Shown here: in pieces, positions 7,990-15,708 of the stretch | Numbering within the stretch: the stretch's first letter is position 1 | How the letters are laid out: each line of letters opens with the position of its first letter | NCBI RefSeq assembly: GCF_000686705.1 | Contig: NZ_JMLJ01000020.1 | Coordinates: forward strand, 1-51,077 | Direction: 5' to 3' | From: Clostridium hydrogeniformans DSM 21757 | Lineage (GTDB): Bacteria; Bacillota; Clostridia; Clostridiales; Clostridiaceae | Length of the DNA: 51,077 bases | Notes under the pieces: generated by a model | Told to the model about the DNA's origin: nothing | Databases searched by the model: none | The model's input: only the letters and a program-made list of their open reading frames with translations | Made by a program: the position numbers and the translations under genes

Positions 7990-10653
7990 TCAACTCCAAT
8001 ATCCTTTATCTAGGGTATTATTATCTTCATTTATATTATTAGACTCTATAGCATTATTATCCTCCTTTATGTTATCAGGCTCTATATTATTGCCTTCATT
8101 CTCATCAAGACTGAATGAAAATATTTGTGGATGTTCATCATATACTTCATCTTCATCCTTGAATCGTTCTGCAATCATTGCATCTATTTCATCAATATGC
8201 ATTTTTCCTTCTTTATTATACTCTAAAATCTCTTCTAATGATCTGGAAGCTTCCTCGGCGGTAACAGTCGGCCTATCTAAAGATCTAATATTAAATGTAT
8301 CTGAAGTTTTACCATTAACTAATAATTTGCAATACCCATATCTTGAGGGAAGGTTTTTCAAGTCATCTTCGTCAACCTTAGGACCATATTTTTTCGCAAA
8401 AAAAGGAGCATCCATATCACCTGTAGTAAATGTAATGCTTGTTCCAACATTATTATATATTGCATTTATAAGTCCATCAACTTCCTTCATCTGTTCTATT
8501 TCTTGATGGAAAAGGAATAATCCTATACCATATTTTCTAAGTTCATATAACACATCCTTTATACTCTCATTGATGAAGTTTTGAGCTTCATCTATAAAAA
8601 CTAAAAATGGATCTTCCCACATTTTTTTATCTCTAGCAAAAGCAGCTACTATTAATAACTTCATTGCTATACCACCCAAAAATGATATTTTATCCTTAGC
8701 TATCTTGTCCTTAGAAAATTTAAAAATAATAATTTTATTTTCATCTAGTATTTCCTTAAAATCTATACAATCATTCTGCCCTAACGCTCTTCTAAGCTCA
8801 GTTGATCTTATAAATTTATCTAGTTTATACTCAACTGACTGTGCTGTACTAAGTACTGCAGCATCAATCTGACCTTTATTGTTCTCAGCGAATTTTGTTT
8901 CCCAAAATCTCTTAACTTTTGGATCTTTTATAAAAGGAATTATCGATTTTCTAAATTTTTTATCAGAAAAAAGCCTAGGTAATTCTACCATTGAGTACTC
9001 AGCATCTATTATTGTTCTTATAGCATTTTCAATATAATACTCATTTTTTTCTGACCAAACATCAGAGAATGTTCTCTTAAATATTTCTATTGACTCATCA
9101 ATAGTCTTTTGCTTTAATTGATCTTTTGTAAAATCTTCTGCTTCCCTCTCTGGTACCTTACAAAAGTTAAACGGCCAGGGATGCTCACTAAATATATCAA
9201 ATACAATAGTATCTTTTCTTCTATATTCAGGAACTAACTCCAATAATTCATCTCCTAGCTTTCCATGTGGTTCAAGGACCATAGCTCCTCTTCCTTTTCT
9301 TATAAGTTTTCCATTTTCATCATATTTATTAGATATTTGATCTAAGAAAGGTGTTTTTGCAAATTCTGATTTACCAGTACCAGTCTTACCCTGCACAACC
9401 ACATGCCTAACAATATCTTTATCTTTAAATTCTAATATTCTCCTTACTGCCCTATAACTATTTTCTGCAAAAATTATTCCTTTTCCTGAACCTTCAGATC
9501 CACTAGGAATATTAAACTCTTTTATTGCCAGCTTTTCTACTTCATCATATTTTTCTATTAATTCTTTTCCTGGTAATCTTAAAAAAATACTAGCTAATTC
9601 AGGTGGTGTTAATATATTATTTTTACCAATAAGATCTGGCTTTCTATTCTTAAATAGTTCTAATGTATACTTATTACTAAGTACCACATCTCTCTTAAAC
9701 TTATTCTCTGCAGATAGCTCTGCAAATGCTGCAACTAATGATTTAACTCTAGTTGTATTTCCCTTTCTATATTTACCTAAAGCAATTATTCTTATAATTG
9801 TCTCAAATCCTGAATCCGATACTTTTTCTGAAGCTACAACTATTTCTTTCCTATCTAACTTAGTCTTTCTCTGTATATTACCGCCGTTTATCCCTCCAAT
9901 ATCCAAATTAATTCCCTGGCTTCTTAGACCATCACTTAAATCAGATAAAATCGAACCTTTGGCAGCATCAACTTTATCTTTAAAATTACCTTTTTGACCT
10001 GGTCGTATTCCACTTCTCTCAAATTTCTCTAAATCTCTTCTTCCTTGAATTTGCCACCTATTATCTATTGGCCTTACTAAAACCTGAACTGCAACAAAAT
10101 CCTTTTTATCTAAATCTCTCATTGCTGCTAAAATTGACCCTAAATTATCATGTTTAGTTTTAATCTTAAGAGTATGATGAAATGCTAACTTTAAGTCTGC
10201 ACTGTTACATGGAAGTTTTTTATTGTTAGGAATGTACTCATCTACATCTTCAATGGCCACATTAGAATATGTATCATAAATCCTATCAACAATCCTATCT
10301 TTCATATCTCCTGGAACCCATATATAAAAATTTATTCTCCCCTGTTCTGCGGCTATTTCATAACTCATATATGGCCTACCATATTTTATAGATCTAAACT
10401 TAGTATTCAATAACATTGCATGTAAATTCCTAATAAGGCTCTCAACTTCTTTTATATCCGCATTTTGTTTTGGCAATACCTTTAAACACACTGCTCCTTT
10501 TCTTAATCTTAAATCATGGTAATAATAAAAAGATAATTTTATCACTTGAAATAATAAAACTATTAATATAATAGATACAGCAATAATAAGTAATCTTCTT
10601 AGTAACTGTTCATTAGTAAGTCCCATAAAAATTTCTCTCAATTTGTTTATCAA
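7990..10653 (-). CDS. VirD4/TraG-like type IV coupling ATPase
   Basis: An 887-residue membrane-anchored motor ATPase. One transmembrane helix near residues 19-42 (LLIIAVSIILIVLLFQVI) is followed by a roughly 370-residue cytoplasmic domain. The P-loop GKTGTGKS is near residue 424 and Walker B FLVFIDEAQNF near 688, with a nearby glutamine-rich LFLFHQEIEQM. The C-terminal tail is Asn/Glu-rich. It would couple the DNA substrate to the type IV channel encoded at 28.9-36.9 kb. The start is TTG with AAGGAG upstream. It lies behind a strong terminator (10,699-10,728) and leads a two-gene unit with the replication-relaxation protein. CGGCGGT motifs are at 8256 and, uniquely on the opposite strand, 9880. 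Coupling ATPase is firm; the exact subfamily is not. Confidence 0.88.
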   Translation of the reverse strand: MINKLREIFMGLTNEQLLRRLLIIAVSIILIVLLFQVIKLSFYYYHDLRLRKGAVCLKVLPKQNADIKEVESLIRNLHAMLLNTKFRSIKYGRPYMSYEIAAEQGRINFYIWVPGDMKDRIVDRIYDTYSNVAIEDVDEYIPNNKKLPCNSADLKLAFHHTLKIKTKHDNLGSILAAMRDLDKKDFVAVQVLVRPIDNRWQIQGRRDLEKFERSGIRPGQKGNFKDKVDAAKGSILSDLSDGLRSQGINLDIGGINGGNIQRKTKLDRKEIVVASEKVSDSGFETIIRIIALGKYRKGNTTRVKSLVAAFAELSAENKFKRDVVLSNKYTLELFKNRKPDLIGKNNILTPPELASIFLRLPGKELIEKYDEVEKLAIKEFNIPSGSEGSGKGIIFAENSYRAVRRILEFKDKDIVRHVVVQGKTGTGKSEFAKTPFLDQISNKYDENGKLIRKGRGAMVLEPHGKLGDELLELVPEYRRKDTIVFDIFSEHPWPFNFCKVPEREAEDFTKDQLKQKTIDESIEIFKRTFSDVWSEKNEYYIENAIRTIIDAEYSMVELPRLFSDKKFRKSIIPFIKDPKVKRFWETKFAENNKGQIDAAVLSTAQSVEYKLDKFIRSTELRRALGQNDCIDFKEILDENKIIIFKFSKDKIAKDKISFLGGIAMKLLIVAAFARDKKMWEDPFLVFIDEAQNFINESIKDVLYELRKYGIGLFLFHQEIEQMKEVDGLINAIYNNVGTSITFTTGDMDAPFFAKKYGPKVDEDDLKNLPSRYGYCKLLVNGKTSDTFNIRSLDRPTVTAEEASRSLEEILEYNKEGKMHIDEIDAMIAERFKDEDEVYDEHPQIFSFSLDENEGNNIEPDNIKEDNNAIESNNINEDNNTLDKGYWS
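8256..8262 (+). repeat. CGGCGGT motif, site 5
   Basis: Inside the coupling ATPase gene near its 3' end; ACC GCC GAG (Thr-Ala-Glu). Confidence 0.9.
9880..9886 (-). repeat. CGGCGGT motif, site 6 (the only minus-strand copy)
   Basis: Inside the coupling ATPase gene; AAC GGC GGT (Asn-Gly-Gly). Confidence 0.9.
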
Positions 10654-10698
10654 ATTAAATACACTCCTTTATTAAAATCTTAAAGTAACGTAATAAAA

Positions 10699-10728
10699 AA
10701 AGAAGTATTACACAAGTTATACTTCTTC
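10699..10728 (-). terminator. Intrinsic terminator upstream of the coupling ATPase gene
   Basis: In minus-strand reading, AAGAAGTAT and its complement form a stem followed by seven T residues. It ends the unit containing the 208-residue gene and the interrupted small gene. Confidence 0.85.
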
Positions 10729-10785
10729 TTAAATCCTAAATTAGACACACCATCATAATATTCTTATTATACTAGGTTAATTTGT

Positions 10786-10986
10786 TCACGCAACTCCTGT
10801 TTTTAAGTACTCTAATATATCATCCAAGTTATCAAATTCATTTAATTTAGTTATATGTTGTTCCCTTTCAATTAAATACTCAATACAACATCCTATAAGA
10901 AACCCCCTATTTTTAAAACAATCCTCAATACTTAAAGTTTATATATATTCTTTACTTCTATACCAGTCCCAAAAATAACTTGGCAT
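10786..10986 (-). pseudogene. Small gene interrupted by one in-frame stop codon
   Basis: A strong GGAGGTG precedes ATG, which overlaps the upstream stop as TAATG, the hallmark of a coupled gene. The frame reads MPSYFWDWYRSKEYI, then TAA at 10,939-10,941, and continues without further stops for 50 codons (TLSIEDCFKNRGFLIGCCIE onward, ending LKTGVA). Without the stop this would be a 66-residue protein. A single base change (for example CAA or GAA to TAA) would explain it. Either a recent nonsense mutation or a 15-residue peptide. The family is unrecognised. Confidence 0.6.
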
Positions 10987-11612
10987 TATAACACCTCCTT
11001 TAATTGTTCAAATGACATCTTTATGCCTATTAAATACCCATATACCCTATTAGGAATAACATCACCAGCTTTGAATATCCATTCAGAACAATCAGGATCA
11101 TAATCAGTTAATTCATCATAAACTTGGCTTATTTCATATTCCCACCCACTTTTATTAATACACGATTTACTTTCCTTAATTAACATATTAATAACACTTA
11201 TATATGAATTTATATGATTATTTTTTTCTGTTTCTTCTTGTACACCATCTTCATCAATATCTCTATTTTCATTAGCCTCCTCTATTTCTTCTTTAAGCCT
11301 TTCAATAGCCTCATCACTATCGAAAGAATACTTTCCTCCACAAAATGCCGTCATTTTACTATGGAAATAATGAATATTATAATCTTTTATTGTATTAATA
11401 TCAGTCTTTTCAGTTAGACAGAATACAGCTTCTCCCATATCTCCACTCACATACAACTTAGATCCATCAAATATATATCTTACATAGTAGAATGATGAAT
11501 TAGGAGCTCTCCATGTTAGTGTGCTAACTCTATCATTTAGCCTTTCAAATTGTGCAACATGATTTTTAAACCACCTCTCTTTAATTTCCTGCTCAATTTT
11601 ACATCTGTTCAA
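10986..11612 (-). CDS. Hypothetical protein (208 aa), TTG start
   Basis: AAGGGGG lies eight bases before the TTG start at 11,612. The product has a mixed alpha/beta N-terminal region, with WRAPNSSFYYVRYIFDGSKL followed by YVSGDMGEAV and then YFHSKMTAFCGGKYSFDSDE. An acidic helix follows (IERLKEEIEEANENRDIDED). Similar phage or plasmid proteins carry this SGDMGxAVF/FCGGKYxFD pattern, but I know no function. No membrane segment. It is coupled by TAATG to the interrupted gene downstream. Upstream of it lies the 950-bp non-coding island. Confidence 0.75.
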   Translation of the reverse strand: MNRCKIEQEIKERWFKNHVAQFERLNDRVSTLTWRAPNSSFYYVRYIFDGSKLYVSGDMGEAVFCLTEKTDINTIKDYNIHYFHSKMTAFCGGKYSFDSDEAIERLKEEIEEANENRDIDEDGVQEETEKNNHINSYISVINMLIKESKSCINKSGWEYEISQVYDELTDYDPDCSEWIFKAGDVIPNRVYGYLIGIKMSFEQLKEVL

Positions 11613-11778
11613 TTCTTATTCCCCCTTAAAAGTTGATTCAAAATATTACATAAAGACTAAAAAATACTTATTGTTTTAAATAACTTATCATCTCAATTTT
11701 TAACCTTCTTAATGTTGCTTTGAAATAAAGTTTGAGCAAAAGGACCTGGTTCTCCTGCTAGATATGACTATTTTTTAT

Positions 11779-11809
11779 TCTATTTAGATATGAAACCTTT
11801 CTAAATAGA
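11779..11809. repeat. 10-bp hairpin in the non-coding island
   Basis: Perfect arms TCTATTTAGA and TCTAAATAGA around an 11-base loop, followed on the plus strand by TAATTTTTATTTT. It could be a plus-strand terminator or part of the origin structure. Confidence 0.6.
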
Positions 11810-11824
11810 TAATTTTTATTTTAA

Positions 11825-11936
11825 TTTTGAATAAAGTTTGATAAAAATTTAGATAAGTATATTGTGGTTCTCCTAGGTAGTGCCCCGTGAGCCTTCACCT
11901 AGGATATTTTAGTTTTTGATCAAACTTTATTCAAAA
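11825..11936. repeat. Nested inverted repeat with GC-rich core
   Basis: Outer arms TTTTGAATAAAGTTTGAT (11,825-11,842) and its exact complement (11,919-11,936) enclose an inner stem TCCTAGGT (11,871-11,878) with ACCTAGGA (11,897-11,904). The 18-base apical region AGTGCCCCGTGAGCCTTC is strikingly G+C-rich for this plasmid and can itself fold as GTGA...TCAC. The word GGTTCTCCT before the inner stem also occurs at about 11,750, after an earlier TAAAGTTTGA copy. It looks like a structured RNA or a protein-bound cruciform. Confidence 0.65.
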
Positions 11937-12206
11937 CATACACACACCTCACTTCTGTATTCTCCTAATTAACCTTCCCCTTAATTAGAATCCTAGAGAC
12001 AACTCAATAGATAATTAAAACGATCTAGACCAATCATTATCATCATCTATACTCAAGATAATAGTAATTACTATACAGGAATAATATATAATTAAAAATA
12101 ATAATTATAAAGTTACAAGTTTAAAACTCATCATCTCTAATAATCATGACACATATCCCCACCGAACCAACATGACAACATATAATAAAAATCTAAGACC
12201 ATTAAA

Positions 12207-12258
12207 ACTTGTTTTTAGGTATTTAAAAGTTTAGACTTGTTTTTACGTATATAAAAAG
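12207..12258. repeat. Direct repeat pair, about 28-bp period
   Basis: ACTTGTTTTTAGGTATTTAA and a near copy with C for G and ATA for TTT follow each other. They may be two iterons of the replication origin. Evidence is limited to the repetition and the position. Confidence 0.4.
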
Positions 12259-12561
12259 TAAAATGCCCTTGTATCCTAATAAAAATAAACAACCTAAGAA
12301 TATCAATGCCTACGCCTAAAGATACTATAGGTATTCCGTATATAAAATAACAATATAAAATACTACGGAATAATAGATAGAACACTAAAGGAAACACATA
12401 CTATATGAAAGCTATAAACTCTCCCCTTGCAATAGAGAATATAAAGATAATTATTATTTATAATAAATTTTTTGCATCCCAAGAACCCCCTAAAGTACAA
12501 GGTTTTAAGCTGTATTTTAAAATTATATGAGTGGAAAAACCATGTAATATTAGATTTTAAA

Positions 12562-12582
12562 AATTATCCTGGTGGACCAGGA
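12562..12582 (-). terminator. Terminator overlapping the 3' end of rep
   Basis: ATCCTGGT and ACCAGGAT form a tight stem with a two-base loop. In minus-strand reading it is followed by AATTTTTAAA. The stem encodes the last Rep residues (DPGPPG), so the gene end and terminator are fused. Confidence 0.75.
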
Positions 12583-14327
12583 TCACTTACAAACACTTTA
12601 TTTTTTTGTTTAGTATAACTTATGTTTTTATTATTTGAATAAATATTATTATTTATTTTTAATTGCTGTCCAACAACAACTTTATCAACTATATTTTCTG
12701 CTACGTCCTTATCATCCTTTTCAGGAGCAATATTAATAACTTTATATGTTTCATAATAAAGAGTATACATACTCTTAGAATGGTCTTTTAATAATCCTAT
12801 ATCCTTTAACTTCTTAATCATTTTATATAATGAAGATACATCTTTGTATCCTAGTTCATCCATAAGTGTTTTTTTAGACAATCTTAATACAATATACTTA
12901 CTTGTAGCTTTATAGCCCTTTATAAGCATTCTTAAGTAGTGTTTAATATAATCCCCTAATTCTTCTACTGATTGATCCATAAAGCTTTTCGGCAGCTTAT
13001 AAAGTTTATTAGATGCTTTATACTTAACTATAATTTCTTTATCATCTTTACATCTTTCTAATGAACAAAGCTTGCAAAGCTCTCTTAATGTTCTATCATT
13101 TATTCCTTCAGCTGAAGGAATAAATGATCTATTTAAAAGTCCTCTATCAACTAAATCTAAATATAATAAATAATGCCTTGTACTTGCCTTATTAGTCCAA
13201 AGCTGATTTATTATTCTACTATCGATGTTCATTGCATCTTTTATACCATTATTTTTATTCTTATATGGACATTTATCACACATATTTTCTATACCGAGAT
13301 CTTCAAATACACTTTGCGCATACTTACAGCTAAAATTATAATTATTTCTAAATATAGTATTAACCTTAGATGATATAGATCTTTTACCTTCATCGTGATT
13401 CCAAGATTCTGCTAATTGTATTAAGTTATCTTTTACTTCTATTTTTGAGTATCCTAACTTCTTTAAATGTATTCCCACACTAACTAGACCATAGTTTCTA
13501 TGGCCTTTTTCAATCATATTCTGAAGTAAATAAGTAACACATTTACATCCAAAATCAGTATTTTCATAGTTTCTCTCTTTACTCTTAAATTCATTTTTAG
13601 ATTTTTTTATTGCATTACTATAAAGCCTAGATGCCTTAAGTGAAATTTCTCCTGGTATTTTTTTATCTAGACTTCTTTTAGACGCTGTTAACTCTTCCTT
13701 AGTAACTACTCCAGTTAACAACTTCATTAATTCTTCTATTGTAATCCAAGTGAAATATCCACCCTTATAATATGTATTAGGGGTCTTCATTAGCTTATAA
13801 CTAGAAGCAACTATTGATTCATCAACATACTTTAACTTAAGTTCATCCTTAATAGACTTGTACATTTCAAAGTATATTTTATGCAAATCTTTGTTTGGCT
13901 TCGCACAATAAACCTTTGGATTAACATACACATATAAAGACTTAGAATTATTAATCATTATTAAAATGTCTTCTCTATTTATATGTAACTCATTTATTAA
14001 GTAATTTACATATACAGCCACTTCATAAACTACATCAAAATATTTATCCTTTTTATTTGACTCGAATTCAAGAATAAATGGGTAATATTTCTGTTCATTC
14101 TCCTCCCTTGAGCTTCTATCCTTTAACCATGTACAATATGTCTGTATACTCATATGGCTAAGAACATCATTTTTATATGTGTAGTTAATTGCCTTTTCAA
14201 TATGTGTTTCATATTTTTTTTCATTTCTATTCTGGCTAAGATCTTCTCCTTTTATTACCTCTAAAACACCAAAATAATTTTTATCTTTATATGTATAAGT
14301 CCAAAAATCTCTAATTAAATTACCCAT
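12564..14327 (-). CDS. Primase-like plasmid replication initiator
   Basis: A 587-residue protein, proposed as the replication initiator. Residues 80-215 resemble the archaeo-eukaryotic primase fold seen in Gram-positive plasmid Reps: YPFILEFES (acidic metal-binding strand), ILIMINNSKSLYVYVNPK, and ASSYKLMKTPNTYYK. A cysteine cluster near residues 338-360 (CKYAQSVF ... CDKCPYK) may bind zinc. The C-terminal third (residues 440-525) has helix-turn-helix-like helices (SKKTLMDELGYKDVSSLYKM). The start at 14,327 lies downstream of GGAGGTG with somewhat long spacing. The gene is flanked by the non-coding island at its 3' side and by a hairpin-rich leader and iterons at its 5' side, as expected for a replication gene. 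Primase activity is inferred from motif pattern only. Confidence 0.75.
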   Translation of the reverse strand: MGNLIRDFWTYTYKDKNYFGVLEVIKGEDLSQNRNEKKYETHIEKAINYTYKNDVLSHMSIQTYCTWLKDRSSREENEQKYYPFILEFESNKKDKYFDVVYEVAVYVNYLINELHINREDILIMINNSKSLYVYVNPKVYCAKPNKDLHKIYFEMYKSIKDELKLKYVDESIVASSYKLMKTPNTYYKGGYFTWITIEELMKLLTGVVTKEELTASKRSLDKKIPGEISLKASRLYSNAIKKSKNEFKSKERNYENTDFGCKCVTYLLQNMIEKGHRNYGLVSVGIHLKKLGYSKIEVKDNLIQLAESWNHDEGKRSISSKVNTIFRNNYNFSCKYAQSVFEDLGIENMCDKCPYKNKNNGIKDAMNIDSRIINQLWTNKASTRHYLLYLDLVDRGLLNRSFIPSAEGINDRTLRELCKLCSLERCKDDKEIIVKYKASNKLYKLPKSFMDQSVEELGDYIKHYLRMLIKGYKATSKYIVLRLSKKTLMDELGYKDVSSLYKMIKKLKDIGLLKDHSKSMYTLYYETYKVINIAPEKDDKDVAENIVDKVVVGQQLKINNNIYSNNKNISYTKQKNKVFVSDPGPPG

Positions 14328-14445
14328 TTCTCTAAATTCACCTCCATATCATCTTTTTTTTGTTTAAATTGGTGTAAAATGTATTTAAATTATTTTCTTT
14401 ATCCTCTTTATTTTTTTGGGTTAATTGGTTATAATATAAATATGC

Positions 14446-14469
14446 CTATTCCCTAATTTTAGGGAATAG
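14446..14469. repeat. Hairpin in the rep leader
   Basis: CTATTCCCT and AGGGAATAG around a six-base loop, about 120 bases before the rep start. No T-run follows in the minus direction, so it is more likely a protein site or RNA structure than a terminator. Confidence 0.55.
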
Positions 14470-14559
14470 CAAAGCTAGCCTTAAAATCATATTTTTTTGA
14501 ATTTAAAGGCTCTAGAATTTTATAAAGTTTTCATGATAACTCTTTTTAAAATTCGAGTT

Positions 14560-14695
14560 ATACAAACTAAGTTACCAGCTAAGTTTGTATAAAAAATTTT
14601 TTTATGAATTAAATACCATTTGCGATACAGTTACCAGCTGTATCTTTTAGTTCGACTTCAATTTTATTACAAGATGCAGTTACCAGCTGCATCTT
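14560..14695. repeat. Three hairpins with an invariant GTTACCAGC loop
   Basis: The 11-mer AGTTACCAGCT occurs at 14,570, 14,629 and 14,678, each time at the tip of a different stem: ATACAAACT, GATACAG and AAGATGCAG with exact complements. The second and third stems differ by a compensated A-T to G-C change. Conserved loop with covarying stems indicates selection on a folded nucleic acid. It lies 230-370 bases upstream of rep, so it may control rep expression or act in single-stranded form at the origin. Confidence 0.75.
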
Positions 14696-14791
14696 TTTTA
14701 TTATGTTGTAATTTGATTTTACTAAAGTTTGAAACATTATTCAATATCTCTGTTTTCTTTATCATTTGTCGTTTTATGGACTCTTACAAAA

Positions 14792-15142
14792 TGTAATACA
14801 CTTTAAACCTTTTTAACTTAAGCTCTTGTAATAATATCATTTCAAAAGTGTATTACATTTTATGAAGATAAATTATAAAAATCTAAAAATGTAATACACT
14901 TTTTTCTAATATAACCTATAAACCCATTATCTAAAGTGCATTTCAACTGTAATACACTTTAAATATTTTTATATCAATTTTGTATTACACTTTTTAGCTA
15001 TTTCTTATTAACTCACTCTATTTATCTGACCTTTAATTGTATTACACTTTTATACCACTAATATTTTCCAAACGTAATACATTATATATGTTTTTTTCTG
15101 AAAACCCTCATTTTCTCTAAGTAAAAACTGTATTACACTTTT
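14792..15142. repeat. Iteron array TGTAWTACACTTT, candidate parC centromere or Rep-binding sites
   Basis: Copies start at 14,792, 14,844 (inverted), 14,890, 14,948, 14,981, 15,038, 15,073 (degenerate) and 15,129. The core TGTAWTACA is a perfect 9-bp palindrome; ACTTT gives polarity, and seven of eight point the same way. Spacings alternate near 57 and 34 bases in the downstream half. The array starts 28 bases past the parR stop and lies upstream of rep, so it fits either a ParR-bound centromere or Rep iterons. Confidence 0.8.
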
Positions 15143-15169
15143 TATTTATAATATTTTGTCGAATCTTTT

Positions 15170-15703
15170 TTATTTTCTTCTAACTGTTTTAAAAGCTCTA
15201 GCTAGCCCATTAGACTTTTCTTCCTCCGCTTTCGATCCTGAAGAAAATATCTCATCCTCTACTGATTCTATTTCATAAAAAACCTCAGAATCAGCAGAAA
15301 CAATATTAAGACTATCCTCTGAAGAAAATATTTTCTCTTCCTCAGATTCTAATATATCTTTTGAAAAAACTTCGTCATTGTATAACTCTTCAGACTCTGG
15401 CTCATTAATCTTTGGTTCACTATATTTTTTCATTTGTTTTATTGGTTTACTTATTGGCTCCTCAGTATTATTAAAGAAATTTCGTATTATATCATCATCT
15501 CTTTGTTCAAGAATCTTAGACTTGTACTCTTTATATTTACAGTACAACTCCAATGCTACTATTATTTCTTTATTTAATTCGTTTGAAGTATTAATTAAAT
15601 CTAATACATTATCATCAAACTTCATTCTTTTAAGCAGTCTGAAGGTTACTATATCTCCTCGTGTATATACTTTTTTTTTCTTTTCACCTTCATTCATTTC
15701 CAT
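15170..15703 (-). CDS. parR: ParR-like partition adaptor protein
   Basis: A 177-residue protein directly downstream of the ParM-like gene, with a five-base gap. The N-terminal 75 residues are basic and helical (GDIVTFRLLKRMKFDDNVLD), fitting a ribbon-helix-helix-type DNA-binding domain. The C-terminal half is very acidic (SEELYNDEVFSKDILESEEE) and ends in a short basic helix (ARAFKTVRRK), the part that in ParR proteins contacts the filament. It would bind the centromere, perhaps the adjacent iteron array, and link it to ParM. Assignment rests on gene position and domain layout more than on sequence similarity. Confidence 0.75.
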   Translation of the reverse strand: MEMNEGEKKKKVYTRGDIVTFRLLKRMKFDDNVLDLINTSNELNKEIIVALELYCKYKEYKSKILEQRDDDIIRNFFNNTEEPISKPIKQMKKYSEPKINEPESEELYNDEVFSKDILESEEEKIFSSEDSLNIVSADSEVFYEIESVEDEIFSSGSKAEEEKSNGLARAFKTVRRK

Positions 15704-15708
15704 ACTCC

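Larger units (their letters stand above)
11613..12563. other. 950-bp non-coding island downstream of rep, candidate replication or transfer origin
   Basis: No convincing gene is present. The stretch holds a hairpin at 11,779-11,809, a large nested inverted repeat at 11,825-11,936 with a locally GC-rich core, copies of a TAAAGTTTGA word (11,733, 11,833 and inverted at 11,919), a direct repeat at 12,207-12,258, and very A/T-rich spacers near 12,060-12,200. Position beside rep, dyads and iterated words fit an origin of replication or of transfer, or a regulatory RNA. Which one cannot be decided from sequence alone. Confidence 0.5.
14328..15169. other. 840-bp non-coding region between parR and rep
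   Basis: This region holds the rep leader with a 9-bp hairpin (14,446-14,469), three hairpins with one invariant loop (14,560-14,695), another TAAAGTTTGA word (about 14,717), and the iteron array at 14,792-15,142. No gene with a ribosome binding site was seen. It probably combines rep expression control with a centromere or Rep-binding locus. Confidence 0.7.

Noticed and set aside
12215-12397. 60-codon minus-strand frame in the non-coding island
   Set aside because: GTG start without a ribosome binding site, Ile/Phe-rich composition expected from A/T-rich DNA, and it spans the direct repeat and candidate origin sequence.
14560-15142. CRISPR-like array
   Set aside because: Repeats are short, unevenly spaced, palindromic and partly inverted, with no cas genes; they fit iterons and hairpins.
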